A DNA stretch of 5,536 nucleotides from Candidatus Nanopelagicales bacterium (GTDB lineage Bacteria > Actinomycetota > Actinomycetes > S36-B12 > UBA10799), in the NCBI GenBank assembly GCA_025455985.1, contig JALOLM010000271.1, positions 1-5,536 of the forward strand. Reading direction: 5' to 3'. Each line of letters starts with the position of its first letter. Position 1 is the stretch's first letter. The notes beneath the pieces are model-generated. The model was not told where the DNA came from and did no database searches. It was given only the letters and a program-made list of their open reading frames with translations. Shown here piece after piece: positions 1 to 5,536 of this stretch. The position numbers and the translations under genes were made by a program.

Positions 1-1
1 G

Positions 2-64
2 AACGGCCAAGAAGCCGCTCAGTTGGCACTGCAGGCACGATCCCTGGTGTTCCGCTTGTTGTGA
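2..64 (+). CDS. Possible 3' end of an unidentified rightward gene (partial)
   Basis: Frame 2 is open from the window edge to a TGA at 62-64 and reads NGQEAAQLALQARSLVFRLL. The composition (Ala, Leu, Gln, Arg, ending in a short hydrophobic stretch) looks like a plausible protein C-terminus. The stop also falls just before the stem-loop cluster that separates it from the end of the leftward operon, as expected for convergent genes. Only 20 codons are visible, frame 1 is also open here, and no family can be recognised, so this is a tentative call. Confidence 0.35.
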   Translation, partial: NGQEAAQLALQARSLVFRLL

Positions 65-73
65 CACCCGAAC

Positions 74-138
74 ACTTCCCGTCGCCTCCCTCGGGAAGTC
101 CGCAGTGGACCCCGGTTCCGCCAGACCCGGGGTCCACT
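74..138. terminator. Paired stem-loops between convergent gene ends, likely bidirectional terminator
   Basis: Two perfect inverted repeats lie side by side. The first has 8-base arms at 74-81 and 92-99 (ACTTCCCG / CGGGAAGT) with a 10-base loop. The second has 12-base arms at 104-115 and 127-138 (AGTGGACCCCGG / CCGGGGTCCACT) with an 11-base loop. They lie 49 to 113 bases beyond the stop of the leftward glycosyltransferase gene and just after the possible stop of a rightward gene. Neither side has a T-run, so these would be U-tract-less hairpins. Termination is inferred from position and stem strength. Confidence 0.6.
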
Positions 139-143
139 CATGT

Positions 144-193
144 CCGGGTGGTCGCCCGGTTCCTTCAGACCCTGCCCGTGCTCGGCTCACGGG
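144..193 (-). other. Two small stem-loops at the 3' end of the glycosyltransferase gene
   Basis: Two further short inverted repeats precede the stronger hairpins on the leftward transcript. Arms at 175-180 and 188-193 (CCCGTG / CACGGG, 7-base loop) overlap the stop codon of the glycosyltransferase gene. Arms at 144-148 and 155-159 (CCGGG / CCCGG, 6-base loop) lie just beyond it. With the two hairpins at 74-138 they make four consecutive stem-loops. Short GC-rich stems arise easily by chance here, so only their clustering is notable. Confidence 0.35.
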
Positions 194-1485
194 ACAGCCG
201 CTACGGCAACCGTCTCCCGTTCGGTCTTGGCCCAGGTGGTGCTGCCGCGCACCTGCTTCCAGACCCCGATGGCGACAACCGGCCACATGATCCACGTGTA
301 GACCAGATAGGGCACCGCCGTGGCCAGGGCGCGTGCGATCCCGGCTGGCCCGTGCCCGCGACCCACGACCATCACCCCGAGGAATGTCGGTCCGACCGAC
401 AACTGGATGAAGAACACCACCAGCAGCGGTGAACCCCAGGGCAGGTACGGGACGTCGAAGAAGACCGACAGGATCAGAGCTTGCAGCAGTGCCAGGCCGA
501 CGATCATCTGCAGGGCCGGCAGGATCAGTGAGATTGCGGTGTCGAGTCGTCGTACGCCGTAGAGGTCGTAGGAGTTCAGCCTGCCCACATCCCTGATCAC
601 CTGCAGATTGCCCTGGAACCATCGGGCCCGCTGCCGGTAGAGGCGCTTGAGGTCGTTCAGACCCTGCTGGGCGACGCTGGTCGAGGGTTCGTGCTCACCG
701 CGCCAGCCCGCCTCCAGGCAGCGCAGACCGAGCTCTTGATCCTCCGTCAGGTAGTGCGACCAGGGCCCCTCGTCGTCGGCCACGGACTCCAGAGCGGTCA
801 TCCGGTTGAACTGCCCGTTGCCCCCCAGGAAGGCCGTGCCCCACCGCGACCTGCCCACCTGGAACAGGCCGCCGAAGATCTGGAACTCCAGGCCCTGCAT
901 CCGCGTGAGCCAACTCGACTGGTTGTAGATATGGACATGGACCTGCACCCCGCCGACCCGGGAATCCTCGAAGTGCCGGCTCACTGCCGGTGGGGCGTCC
1001 TCGGCCAGCCGTCCGTCGGCGTCCACGATCCCGAAGATGATCTTGTCGGGGGCGAAGTTCCGGTACTGCACCTTCTGGAGGATGTTCTCGCGCACATGGT
1101 GGAACGCGGCGTTGAGCGCAGCGGCCTTCCCGGTGCGCGCGTTGGGCGCCACCCGGGTGAGCACCTCCAAGTCCTCGCCCGCGATCCGGTCGAGCACCTC
1201 AGCGGTGTTGTCCTCCGAACCGTCGTTGATGACCATGATGATCTTGTGCGTCGCCTGCACGGAACGCAGCCGAGCCACACTGTCGGCGATGGTCACACCC
1301 TCGTTCAAAGCTGGCACCAGGAACACCCAGAGGAAGGCTGACTCGTCGCCGGGCGGGGCGTCCCGCCACCGCCGCAGGTACGCATTGCCGGCGATGTACA
1401 GCACCACGGTCCAGATGTAGCCGATGAGGATCGCCACCAGCGAGATGTAGTAGGCGGAGAACAGCAACCAGTCCAGGTAGCCCAT
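187..1485 (-). CDS. Processive family 2 glycosyltransferase (BcsA/PgaC/YdaM-like polysaccharide synthase)
   Basis: This 432-residue membrane enzyme is predicted to polymerise a nucleotide sugar on the cytoplasmic face and pass the chain through the membrane. One N-terminal membrane segment (about residues 5-34) is followed by a GT-A catalytic domain with the full processive GT2 motif set: PALNEG at 58-63, NDGS at 87-90, GKAAALN at 119-125, DADG (the DxD site) at 155-158, GGNGQFNR at 221-228, TEDQELGLR at 247-255 with the catalytic-base Asp, and QRARW at 285-289. Three hydrophobic segments follow (about 315-342, 350-374 and 386-409). A short tail (WAKTER) ends the protein, and there is no PilZ domain, unlike proteobacterial BcsA. 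The ATG lies 3 bases after the bcsB-like stop, with a GAGG-type ribosome site inside the upstream gene, which suggests translational coupling. The class and the BcsB-like partner are clear. The sugar is not: Glc, GlcNAc and ManNAc are all possible, and the neighbouring epimerase favours ManNAc. Confidence 0.93.
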   Translation of the reverse strand: MGYLDWLLFSAYYISLVAILIGYIWTVVLYIAGNAYLRRWRDAPPGDESAFLWVFLVPALNEGVTIADSVARLRSVQATHKIIMVINDGSEDNTAEVLDRIAGEDLEVLTRVAPNARTGKAAALNAAFHHVRENILQKVQYRNFAPDKIIFGIVDADGRLAEDAPPAVSRHFEDSRVGGVQVHVHIYNQSSWLTRMQGLEFQIFGGLFQVGRSRWGTAFLGGNGQFNRMTALESVADDEGPWSHYLTEDQELGLRCLEAGWRGEHEPSTSVAQQGLNDLKRLYRQRARWFQGNLQVIRDVGRLNSYDLYGVRRLDTAISLILPALQMIVGLALLQALILSVFFDVPYLPWGSPLLVVFFIQLSVGPTFLGVMVVGRGHGPAGIARALATAVPYLVYTWIMWPVVAIGVWKQVRGSTTWAKTERETVAVAAVP

Positions 1486-1488
1486 AGC

Positions 1489-3234
1489 TCAGCCTCGGCC
1501 GGGCCGGCGGCGCAGCCATACGAGCAGCATCAGCAGCAGGGCGAGCGTGAGCGCGGAACCGACGATCAACTGGGGGCCCCGCTTGTCCGGGTCCGTGCTG
1601 GGTGTCTGGAACGGTTCGGGGGTGTCCTGGCCTTCTGCCAGAACGTAGACCTGACCCTCGAGGCCGTCCCAGCCCCGCGGTTGTGACGTCGGCCAGATCG
1701 CCAGCCCAGTTGTCATGGGGCTGGCGCCAGACAGGATCAGCAGGTCATGGTCATGGGCCTGGTAGGCCTGCAATGCCGCGTACTGCGTCTGCTGACCGGC
1801 GGGGAAGTTCGATCCCTGCGTGTCGTGCGGACTGAGTCCCGTCGCGACCCCGGTTTCGTCGACCAGGTCCGCGGCATCTGTCAGTTCCACGGTGTACTGC
1901 AGAGGGCTGGTGGCGACGACCCCCGTGAGGATGACGGCGAGATCCGGCAACGACTCCCGCAGCGCCCCTGCTGCGGCTACCGGGATCCGTGCGCCCAGCG
2001 CCTGTGGGAACCGCTGGAACCCTGGGCCGACCGATTCGCCGAATGTGGGGGTCACCGTGCTGGAACCGGTGTCGAACTCGACGGTCCCCGGCAAGGGGAC
2101 GATGCTGCAGTCACCGCCGGCGGGCAGGTACTCCAACTCGACGGTGAAATCGTTGTCCGAGCGCAGACTCGGTGCCGGGATGCTGAAGCGTGCGCTGACC
2201 CTGGCGTCCTCGGTGAGGTTGCGCGAGGTGATCAGCTCGCCGTTCCAGAGGAGGTTGACCCTGGCCTGCTGACCGGGCAGGACAGGGGTGGCGGCGCCCT
2301 TGAGATCGAAGACGAGCCCGGACACTGGCTGGCCGAATGTGGCCTGGGACAGGGTCACTGTGCGAGAGACTGCCCCGATCCCAGTGACGGTCAAGGAGTC
2401 GATGCCGGCGGCTCGCAGGCTGGACATTTCGTCGAGGGGCGCGTACTGCGCCGGGCCGTTGAGGTCGGACACCGATTCCACTGCCAGCAGGCCGATGTTG
2501 GGGTCGGCCAAGGAGACGGCGGCCTGTTCGAGGTTCTGCGCTGAGCCGGTGATCCGCATGACCCCCTCGGTCACGGCCAGGGAGTTCTGCGCTTGCTCCC
2601 ACTGTGCGACCTCGACCACCCGTGTGCTTGCAGGGGGATCACCCAGCACCAAGGAGATGTCGGCGGTCTCGCCGTACAGGTGCCGCAGGGCAAGAGCAGC
2701 GTCGAGGCCGGCTGCTTGCTCGGCTGCGCTAGGTGCTGCTGGTACCGCGACCACGTAGCTGCTGGGACCCGGCTTGAGGAAATCGGCGATGGTGGTGGGG
2801 GTGACAGGGCGGCCGGTGACGACCAGTTGGGGATCCTCCATCGTCGCGGTCGCTTGGTCGTCGCGCAGACAGTCGGTGTCGGGTGTCAGAGCAGCCCGAA
2901 GGCCGACGATGACACTGCCCTGCTCGACGTCGGCGGCGTCCAGGGGCAGGCGGACAGGGCCGCCGCCGATGGCCGGAACGCTGGCCCGACGCTGGCCGTT
3001 GATCAGCACGTCGAGTCGTCCGGGTGTGCTGTAGGAGGAGGTGATGGTGGTGCTCAACGAGACGGGCTCGGTGCCCTCAGGAATCGCCACCGACACCTCG
3101 GAGGTGCCATAACCGCCTTGAATCGCCAGAACGTACCCGAAGTCGGCTGTCTGTGCTTGCGCGGGCGAGCCGATGCTCACCAGAGTGATGATCATGGCCA
3201 CGGCGGTCAGCAGCCTGGTGAGTGACCCGTTCAT
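1489..3234 (-). CDS. BcsB-like cellulose/exopolysaccharide synthase accessory subunit, secreted and membrane-anchored
   Basis: This 581-residue protein has an N-terminal signal peptide (hydrophobic 8-25, likely cleavage after AQA near 28), a long extracytoplasmic region, and one C-terminal membrane helix (about 555-575) followed by the basic tail RRRPGRG. That is the topology of BcsB, which sits outside the membrane and holds the synthase through its C-terminal helix. The region is rich in beta segments and has two stretches of the type (R)LDVLINGQ at 73-81 and NLLWNGELI at 327-335, which look like the repeated carbohydrate-binding-like folds of BcsB. Cys122 and Cys376 are the only cysteines and could form a disulfide. 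It is shorter than E. coli BcsB (about 780 residues) and nearer in size to Gram-positive relatives such as Bacillus YdaN. It lies 16 bases after the upstream gene and 3 bases before the synthase. The family call rests on architecture and context as much as on motifs, because BcsB sequences diverge strongly. Confidence 0.82.
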   Translation of the reverse strand: MNGSLTRLLTAVAMIITLVSIGSPAQAQTADFGYVLAIQGGYGTSEVSVAIPEGTEPVSLSTTITSSYSTPGRLDVLINGQRRASVPAIGGGPVRLPLDAADVEQGSVIVGLRAALTPDTDCLRDDQATATMEDPQLVVTGRPVTPTTIADFLKPGPSSYVVAVPAAPSAAEQAAGLDAALALRHLYGETADISLVLGDPPASTRVVEVAQWEQAQNSLAVTEGVMRITGSAQNLEQAAVSLADPNIGLLAVESVSDLNGPAQYAPLDEMSSLRAAGIDSLTVTGIGAVSRTVTLSQATFGQPVSGLVFDLKGAATPVLPGQQARVNLLWNGELITSRNLTEDARVSARFSIPAPSLRSDNDFTVELEYLPAGGDCSIVPLPGTVEFDTGSSTVTPTFGESVGPGFQRFPQALGARIPVAAAGALRESLPDLAVILTGVVATSPLQYTVELTDAADLVDETGVATGLSPHDTQGSNFPAGQQTQYAALQAYQAHDHDLLILSGASPMTTGLAIWPTSQPRGWDGLEGQVYVLAEGQDTPEPFQTPSTDPDKRGPQLIVGSALTLALLLMLLVWLRRRPGRG

Positions 3235-3240
3235 CGACGT

Positions 3241-3245
3241 CCTCC
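3241..3245 (-). promoter_or_regulatory. Ribosome binding site of the bcsB-like gene
   Basis: The leftward strand reads GGAGG at 3245-3241, six bases before the ATG at 3234. This is a strong Shine-Dalgarno at ideal spacing and supports that start. It lies in the 16-base gap after the stop of the secreted lectin-fold gene, so the gene is translated from within a polycistronic message. The contrast with the two genes flanking the divergent promoter region, which have no such site, is informative. Confidence 0.8.
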
Positions 3246-3250
3246 AACCC

Positions 3251-3901
3251 TCAACTCGTGACCGCGATCTGGTCGAAGGTCACATCGGCGTCTTCGGTGT
3301 AGACGCCGGCGCTTCCAGTCGTATAGGCAGTCTCGGCATCACTGAACGAGGTGACGGTGTTCCCGTTGATCCTCACGGTGAGTTTCGAACCCTTTGCGAT
3401 GAGTACCGCGACCTGCGACTGGCCCTCGCGTGCGGTCGGGGCAGGCCCGGTCGCCAGGAATCGCTGCCCGCCCGGGTAGGCGGGATCACGCTTGCCCAGT
3501 TCCCAGCCGTTGGTCTTGAGCGCCAGGTAGTAGAAGTGCTCGGGGTCCTGGTAGCGGGTGATCAGCCAGCCGGTCTCCCAGGGGTTGGGTGCGCTTCCGG
3601 TGCGCAGCTGCTGGTTGAGCGTGACTCGTGCCTTGATCCGGGTGCTTGAGTAGGTGGCGTCGGTGACGGCCAGTGCCGCGTGGGTCTGCTCGGGTGCGGT
3701 CGCTATGGCCGGACGTAACCGCAGTCGGGAGTTCGAGGTGGCGACGACCTCTCCGTAGCCGGCGAAGACGACCCGCCAGGGTCCGTATCTGTCCCCGTCG
3801 GTCAAGGTGACAGCCTGCGCTGGAGATGGCATCGCGGCTGCGAGCATGCCGGCAAGGCATAGCGCCAGCCACCCGTTACACGCGCGCCCGATTCTGCTCA
3901 C
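3251..3901 (-). CDS. Secreted lectin-fold (LamG/concanavalin-like) protein, first gene of the polysaccharide operon
   Basis: This 216-residue protein starts at GTG. It has a clear signal peptide: basic MSRIGR, hydrophobic 11-24, likely cleavage after AQA at 30. The mature 186 residues look like a single beta-sandwich. They contain YGPWRVVFAGYG (39-50), a run of strands, GWLITRYQDPEHFYYLALKTNGWELGK (111-137, with the 'partial-coverage then YYL' pattern seen in LamG and DUF1080-type concanavalin-like domains), LTVRINGNTV (174-183) and a terminal VTFDQIAV strand (207-214). The glycoside hydrolase family 16 active-site pattern ExDxxE is absent, so binding is more likely than cleavage. An in-frame TAG lies 9 bases upstream of the GTG, so translation cannot start earlier. 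As the promoter-proximal gene before the BcsB-like and synthase genes, it probably acts on the secreted polymer outside the cell. The exact function is unknown, and the fold is inferred from sequence pattern only. Confidence 0.75.
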   Translation of the reverse strand: MSRIGRACNGWLALCLAGMLAAAMPSPAQAVTLTDGDRYGPWRVVFAGYGEVVATSNSRLRLRPAIATAPEQTHAALAVTDATYSSTRIKARVTLNQQLRTGSAPNPWETGWLITRYQDPEHFYYLALKTNGWELGKRDPAYPGGQRFLATGPAPTAREGQSQVAVLIAKGSKLTVRINGNTVTSFSDAETAYTTGSAGVYTEDADVTFDQIAVTS

Positions 3902-3906
3902 ACGTT

Positions 3907-3935
3907 TCTATCGGCAGTTGTCCGGTTGGGGTCAA
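3907..3935 (-). promoter_or_regulatory. Promoter of the leftward polysaccharide operon, probably leaderless
   Basis: On the leftward strand TTGACC (3935-3930) matches five of six bases of the -35 consensus. After exactly 17 bases comes GATAGA (3912-3907), a weaker -10. The last base of the -10 lies six bases before the G of the GTG start at 3901, so transcription should begin at or beside the start codon. No Shine-Dalgarno is visible upstream of that GTG, which agrees with leaderless translation, a common mode in actinomycetes. The transcription start itself is inferred. Confidence 0.6.
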
Positions 3936-3955
3936 GTCGTGGAACCGCGCGCCGA

Positions 3956-3961
3956 TATAGA
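3956..3961 (+). promoter_or_regulatory. -10 element of the epimerase gene, probably leaderless
   Basis: TATAGA (four of six matches to TATAAT) lies four bases before the ATG at 3966, placing the expected transcription start at or next to that ATG. No Shine-Dalgarno is present between 3940 and 3965. No good -35 sits at the right distance; the sequence at 3933-3938 is CAAGTC, so this promoter may be weak or need an activator. The element shares a 64-base region with the divergent operon promoter, so the two units may be controlled together. Confidence 0.45.
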
Positions 3962-3965
3962 CCTC

Positions 3966-5384
3966 ATGAGCGCGCGCACGACCGCAGAACCGCAGGAGTC
4001 GACCGGTTTGGGGCGAGATCGCGTCAGTGACCGGGTGCGATGCCTGGTCGTGATGGGCACCCGCCCGGAGGCGATCAAGATGCTGCCGGTGGTCCAGGCG
4101 TTGAAGAAGTCGCGTCTGCTCATGCCGTTCGTCGTCAACACCGGGCAGCACGAGCACATGGTGCTGCCCATCCTCGAGGCCGCAGGAATCACCCCGGATG
4201 TCAACCTGCGCATCGGCAGACAAGCCAACACCATCAACGGCCTTGTGCGCGATTGTGTCGGCGCCTTCGATGGACTCTTGGACGATCTGCGTGGTGGAGC
4301 TGAGCGGCGCATGCGGCCCCGGCTGTTCGGTGCCGCGGAGCACCCCGGCAGTCCATACCCCGCCCTGACCCTCGTTCACGGTGACACCACATCCGCCATG
4401 GCTGCCGGGCTGGCCTCCATCGGCTGCAAACTCCCGGTGGTGCATGTGGAAGCGGGGCTGCGTACTCGCGACATCCTGTCGCCGTTCCCCGAGGAACTCA
4501 ACCGGCAACTGATCTCCCGGATGGCGGCGTTCCATCTGGCCCCCACTCCGGCGAACCAGGCCAACCTCGTGCGCGAAGGTGTCGACCCGCAGCGCATCTT
4601 CGTCACCGGCAACACCGGGATCGATGCCCTGCACTGGGCGGCTGGTCTGCACGCGCCTTGGGGGGATCCTCGCCTCGAGGTGCTCAACGACCCGTCTTTG
4701 CCCGTTGTGGTGGTCACCGCCCATCGCCGCGAGAACCTCGGCGAGCCCATCCGACGCATCGCGGAGGCAGTCAGAACGATCGCCGAGATGCGCCCGCGAG
4801 CGGTCGTTGTGTGGCCGGTTCATCCCAACCCCCGCGTGGGTGCGGATGTCCACGAGATCCTCGACGGCGTTCCCAACGTGATCCTGACCGAGCCCATCGA
4901 CTACATCCCGTTCGCGCGGCTTCTGCAGCGTGCCACGGTTGCGATCAGCGACTCGGGTGGCGTTCAGGAAGAGGCGCCCAGTGTCGGAACCCCGGTGCTG
5001 GTGGCCAGGGAGGAGTCCGAACGGCCCGAGGGCGTGGAGGCTGGCTCGTTGATTCTGGTGGGCAGCGATCCCGAGAAGATCCGCAGCATAGCCCTGGGTC
5101 TGATCGACGATCCCGGGGCGCGTATCGCCATGACCTCGATCACCAACCCGTTCGGCGACGGCCGGGCATCGGAGCGAGTGCGCGCCGCCCTTGAGCATCT
5201 GGTGTTCGACACCCCCGCCCCGGAGCGGTACGGCGTTTCGTTCAACCGCTCCCGGGTGCTGGAAGCCTCCGGCTACGACCCCGAGGAGATCGCCATCACC
5301 TCGTCGATGATTGCCGCTACGCACCCAGAGGCGCGAGGGTCGGGCGGGGCGTCGGCCAACAAGCTGGCGGCGCTGCGGCGGTAA
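3966..5384 (+). CDS. wecB: UDP-N-acetylglucosamine 2-epimerase (non-hydrolysing), with extra insert and C-terminal tail
   Basis: This cytoplasmic enzyme interconverts UDP-GlcNAc and UDP-ManNAc. Counted from the ATG at 3966 (472 residues) it has every hallmark of the WecB/MnaA family: MGTRPEAIKM at 30-39, TGQHEHM at 59-65, HGDTTSA at 138-144, VEAGLRT at 161-167, PFPEELNRQ at 173-181, TGNTGIDAL at 214-222, TAHRREN at 251-257, WPVHPNP at 283-289, SDSGGVQEEAP at 328-338 and ERPEGVEAG at 352-360. The acidic and His residues of the active site are present. The frame is open back to 3807, but that extension would run over the divergent promoter and into the opposite gene and has no family character, so 3966 is preferred. 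Family members are usually about 370-390 residues. The extra length is an N-terminal lead of about 24, an insert near 110-132 before the HGD strand, and a tail of about 60 after residue 410. It probably supplies UDP-ManNAc for the adjacent polysaccharide synthase, or for another wall polymer. Confidence 0.95.
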   Translation: MSARTTAEPQESTGLGRDRVSDRVRCLVVMGTRPEAIKMLPVVQALKKSRLLMPFVVNTGQHEHMVLPILEAAGITPDVNLRIGRQANTINGLVRDCVGAFDGLLDDLRGGAERRMRPRLFGAAEHPGSPYPALTLVHGDTTSAMAAGLASIGCKLPVVHVEAGLRTRDILSPFPEELNRQLISRMAAFHLAPTPANQANLVREGVDPQRIFVTGNTGIDALHWAAGLHAPWGDPRLEVLNDPSLPVVVVTAHRRENLGEPIRRIAEAVRTIAEMRPRAVVVWPVHPNPRVGADVHEILDGVPNVILTEPIDYIPFARLLQRATVAISDSGGVQEEAPSVGTPVLVAREESERPEGVEAGSLILVGSDPEKIRSIALGLIDDPGARIAMTSITNPFGDGRASERVRAALEHLVFDTPAPERYGVSFNRSRVLEASGYDPEEIAITSSMIAATHPEARGSGGASANKLAALRR

Positions 5385-5404
5385 GTCGGCTGGTCGGGGG
5401 GAGC

Positions 5405-5447
5405 CGGTGTGGTCTTTCGGCAACTAGGTTGTCGGAAGACCGCATTG
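5405..5447 (+). other. 20-pair hairpin in repeat unit 1 (RNA structure or terminator candidate)
   Basis: Arms at 5405-5424 and 5428-5447 pair at all 20 positions around a three-base TAG loop (5425-5427). Five pairs are G-U (5406/5446, 5407/5445, 5410/5442, 5417/5435, 5420/5432). The hairpin is therefore complete only on the + strand; on the other strand these become A-C mismatches. It starts 20 bases after the epimerase stop, so it would lie in that gene's 3' untranslated region. No T-run follows, so it is not a standard intrinsic terminator, but it could protect or end the transcript. Confidence 0.75.
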
Positions 5448-5476
5448 CTGGTGCGGGGCCGGCTGGTCGGGGGTGC

Positions 5477-5519
5477 CGGTGTGGTTTTTCGGCAACTAGG
5501 TTGTCGGAAGACCGCATTG
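5477..5519 (+). other. 20-pair hairpin in repeat unit 2
   Basis: This is the same structure 72 bases later: arms 5477-5496 and 5500-5519, loop TAG at 5497-5499. Compared with unit 1, the one change inside the stem is C5414 to T5486. It turns a C-G pair into U-G opposite G5510, so pairing is kept on the + strand. All other paired positions are identical. Confidence 0.75.
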
Positions 5520-5536
5520 CTGGCGCGGGGCCGGCT

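Larger units (their letters stand above)
5388..5536 (+). repeat. Tandem direct repeat, about 72-73 bases per unit, two full copies and the start of a third
   Basis: Unit 1 spans 5388-5460 (73 bases) and unit 2 spans 5461-5532 (72 bases). A third begins at 5533 (GGCT) and is cut by the window end. The two full units differ at only a few places: GGGGGGA versus GGGGGT near the start (one base longer in unit 1), GGTCTTTC versus GGTTTTTC in the 5' arm of the hairpin, and CTGGTGCGG versus CTGGCGCGG near the end. The array begins three bases after the epimerase stop codon. No protein reading is convincing, and the function is unknown. Confidence 0.93.

Noticed and set aside
61..432. A rightward 123-codon open frame at the left edge
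   Set aside because: It crosses the stem-loop cluster and runs antisense through the 3' end of the glycosyltransferase gene. Its Pro/Arg/His-rich reading looks like a shadow.
691..1341. A 216-codon rightward open frame inside the glycosyltransferase gene
   Set aside because: It is antisense to the most conserved catalytic part of the synthase, which explains its openness. Its own sequence shows no family motif.
1747..2544. A 265-codon rightward open frame inside the bcsB-like gene
   Set aside because: It is fully antisense to the bcsB-like gene and has no domain, signal peptide or ribosome site of note, so it is a frame shadow of the real gene.
3807..3965. A 53-codon N-terminal extension of the epimerase
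   Set aside because: It would overlap the 5' end of the divergent gene and both predicted promoters, and it has no similarity to the family N-terminus. The ATG at 3966 is well placed for a leaderless start.
3876..5423. A 515-codon open frame antisense to the epimerase gene
   Set aside because: It lies opposite a gene with complete family motifs, and its reading is rich in Arg, His and Gly without any recognisable domain. In GC-rich coding DNA the opposite strand is often open by codon bias.
5317..5517. A leftward 66-codon open frame with the repeated peptide RSSDNLVAE across the 3' repeats
   Set aside because: The peptide repetition follows from the tandem DNA repeat. The frame also runs into the end of the epimerase gene, and the hairpin symmetry explains the conservation better than coding does.
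5388..5536. CRISPR array
   Set aside because: The units are contiguous tandem copies of about 72 bases with no unique spacers, and the palindrome fills most of each unit.

Overview
The window is GC-rich with tightly packed genes, one GTG start and two promoters that sit almost on top of start codons. This suggests a high-GC Gram-positive bacterium, most likely an actinomycete. That is an inference from composition and gene style; the window holds no taxonomic marker.

Layout from left to right: (i) positions 1-64 may hold the last 20 codons of a rightward gene; (ii) positions 65-193 hold a cluster of four perfect stem-loops between that end and the end of a leftward operon; (iii) positions 187-3901 hold a three-gene leftward operon, transcribed in the order secreted lectin-fold protein (3901-3251), BcsB-like membrane-anchored subunit (3234-1489), processive family 2 glycosyltransferase (1485-187), with gaps of 16 and 3 bases; (iv) 3902-3965 is a 64-base divergent promoter region; (v) 3966-5384 is a rightward gene for a non-hydrolysing UDP-N-acetylglucosamine 2-epimerase; (vi) 5388-5536 is a tandem repeat of about 72 bases that runs off the window, each full unit able to fold into a 20-pair hairpin.

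The genes fit together as a synthase-dependent exopolysaccharide system. The glycosyltransferase would polymerise and export a beta-linked glycan through its membrane segments. The BcsB-like protein would stand on the outer face as its partner, and the small secreted protein may bind or shape the product. The divergent epimerase would convert UDP-GlcNAc to UDP-ManNAc. The polymer may therefore contain ManNAc, as in the Listeria Pss polysaccharide, rather than being plain cellulose. This substrate assignment is a hypothesis. The glycosyltransferase has no PilZ domain, so direct c-di-GMP control of the BcsA type is not expected.

The most unusual element is the 3' tandem repeat. Its hairpins close completely only when G-U pairs on the + strand are allowed, and one difference between the copies preserves pairing. 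This points to a folded + strand RNA or single-stranded DNA.
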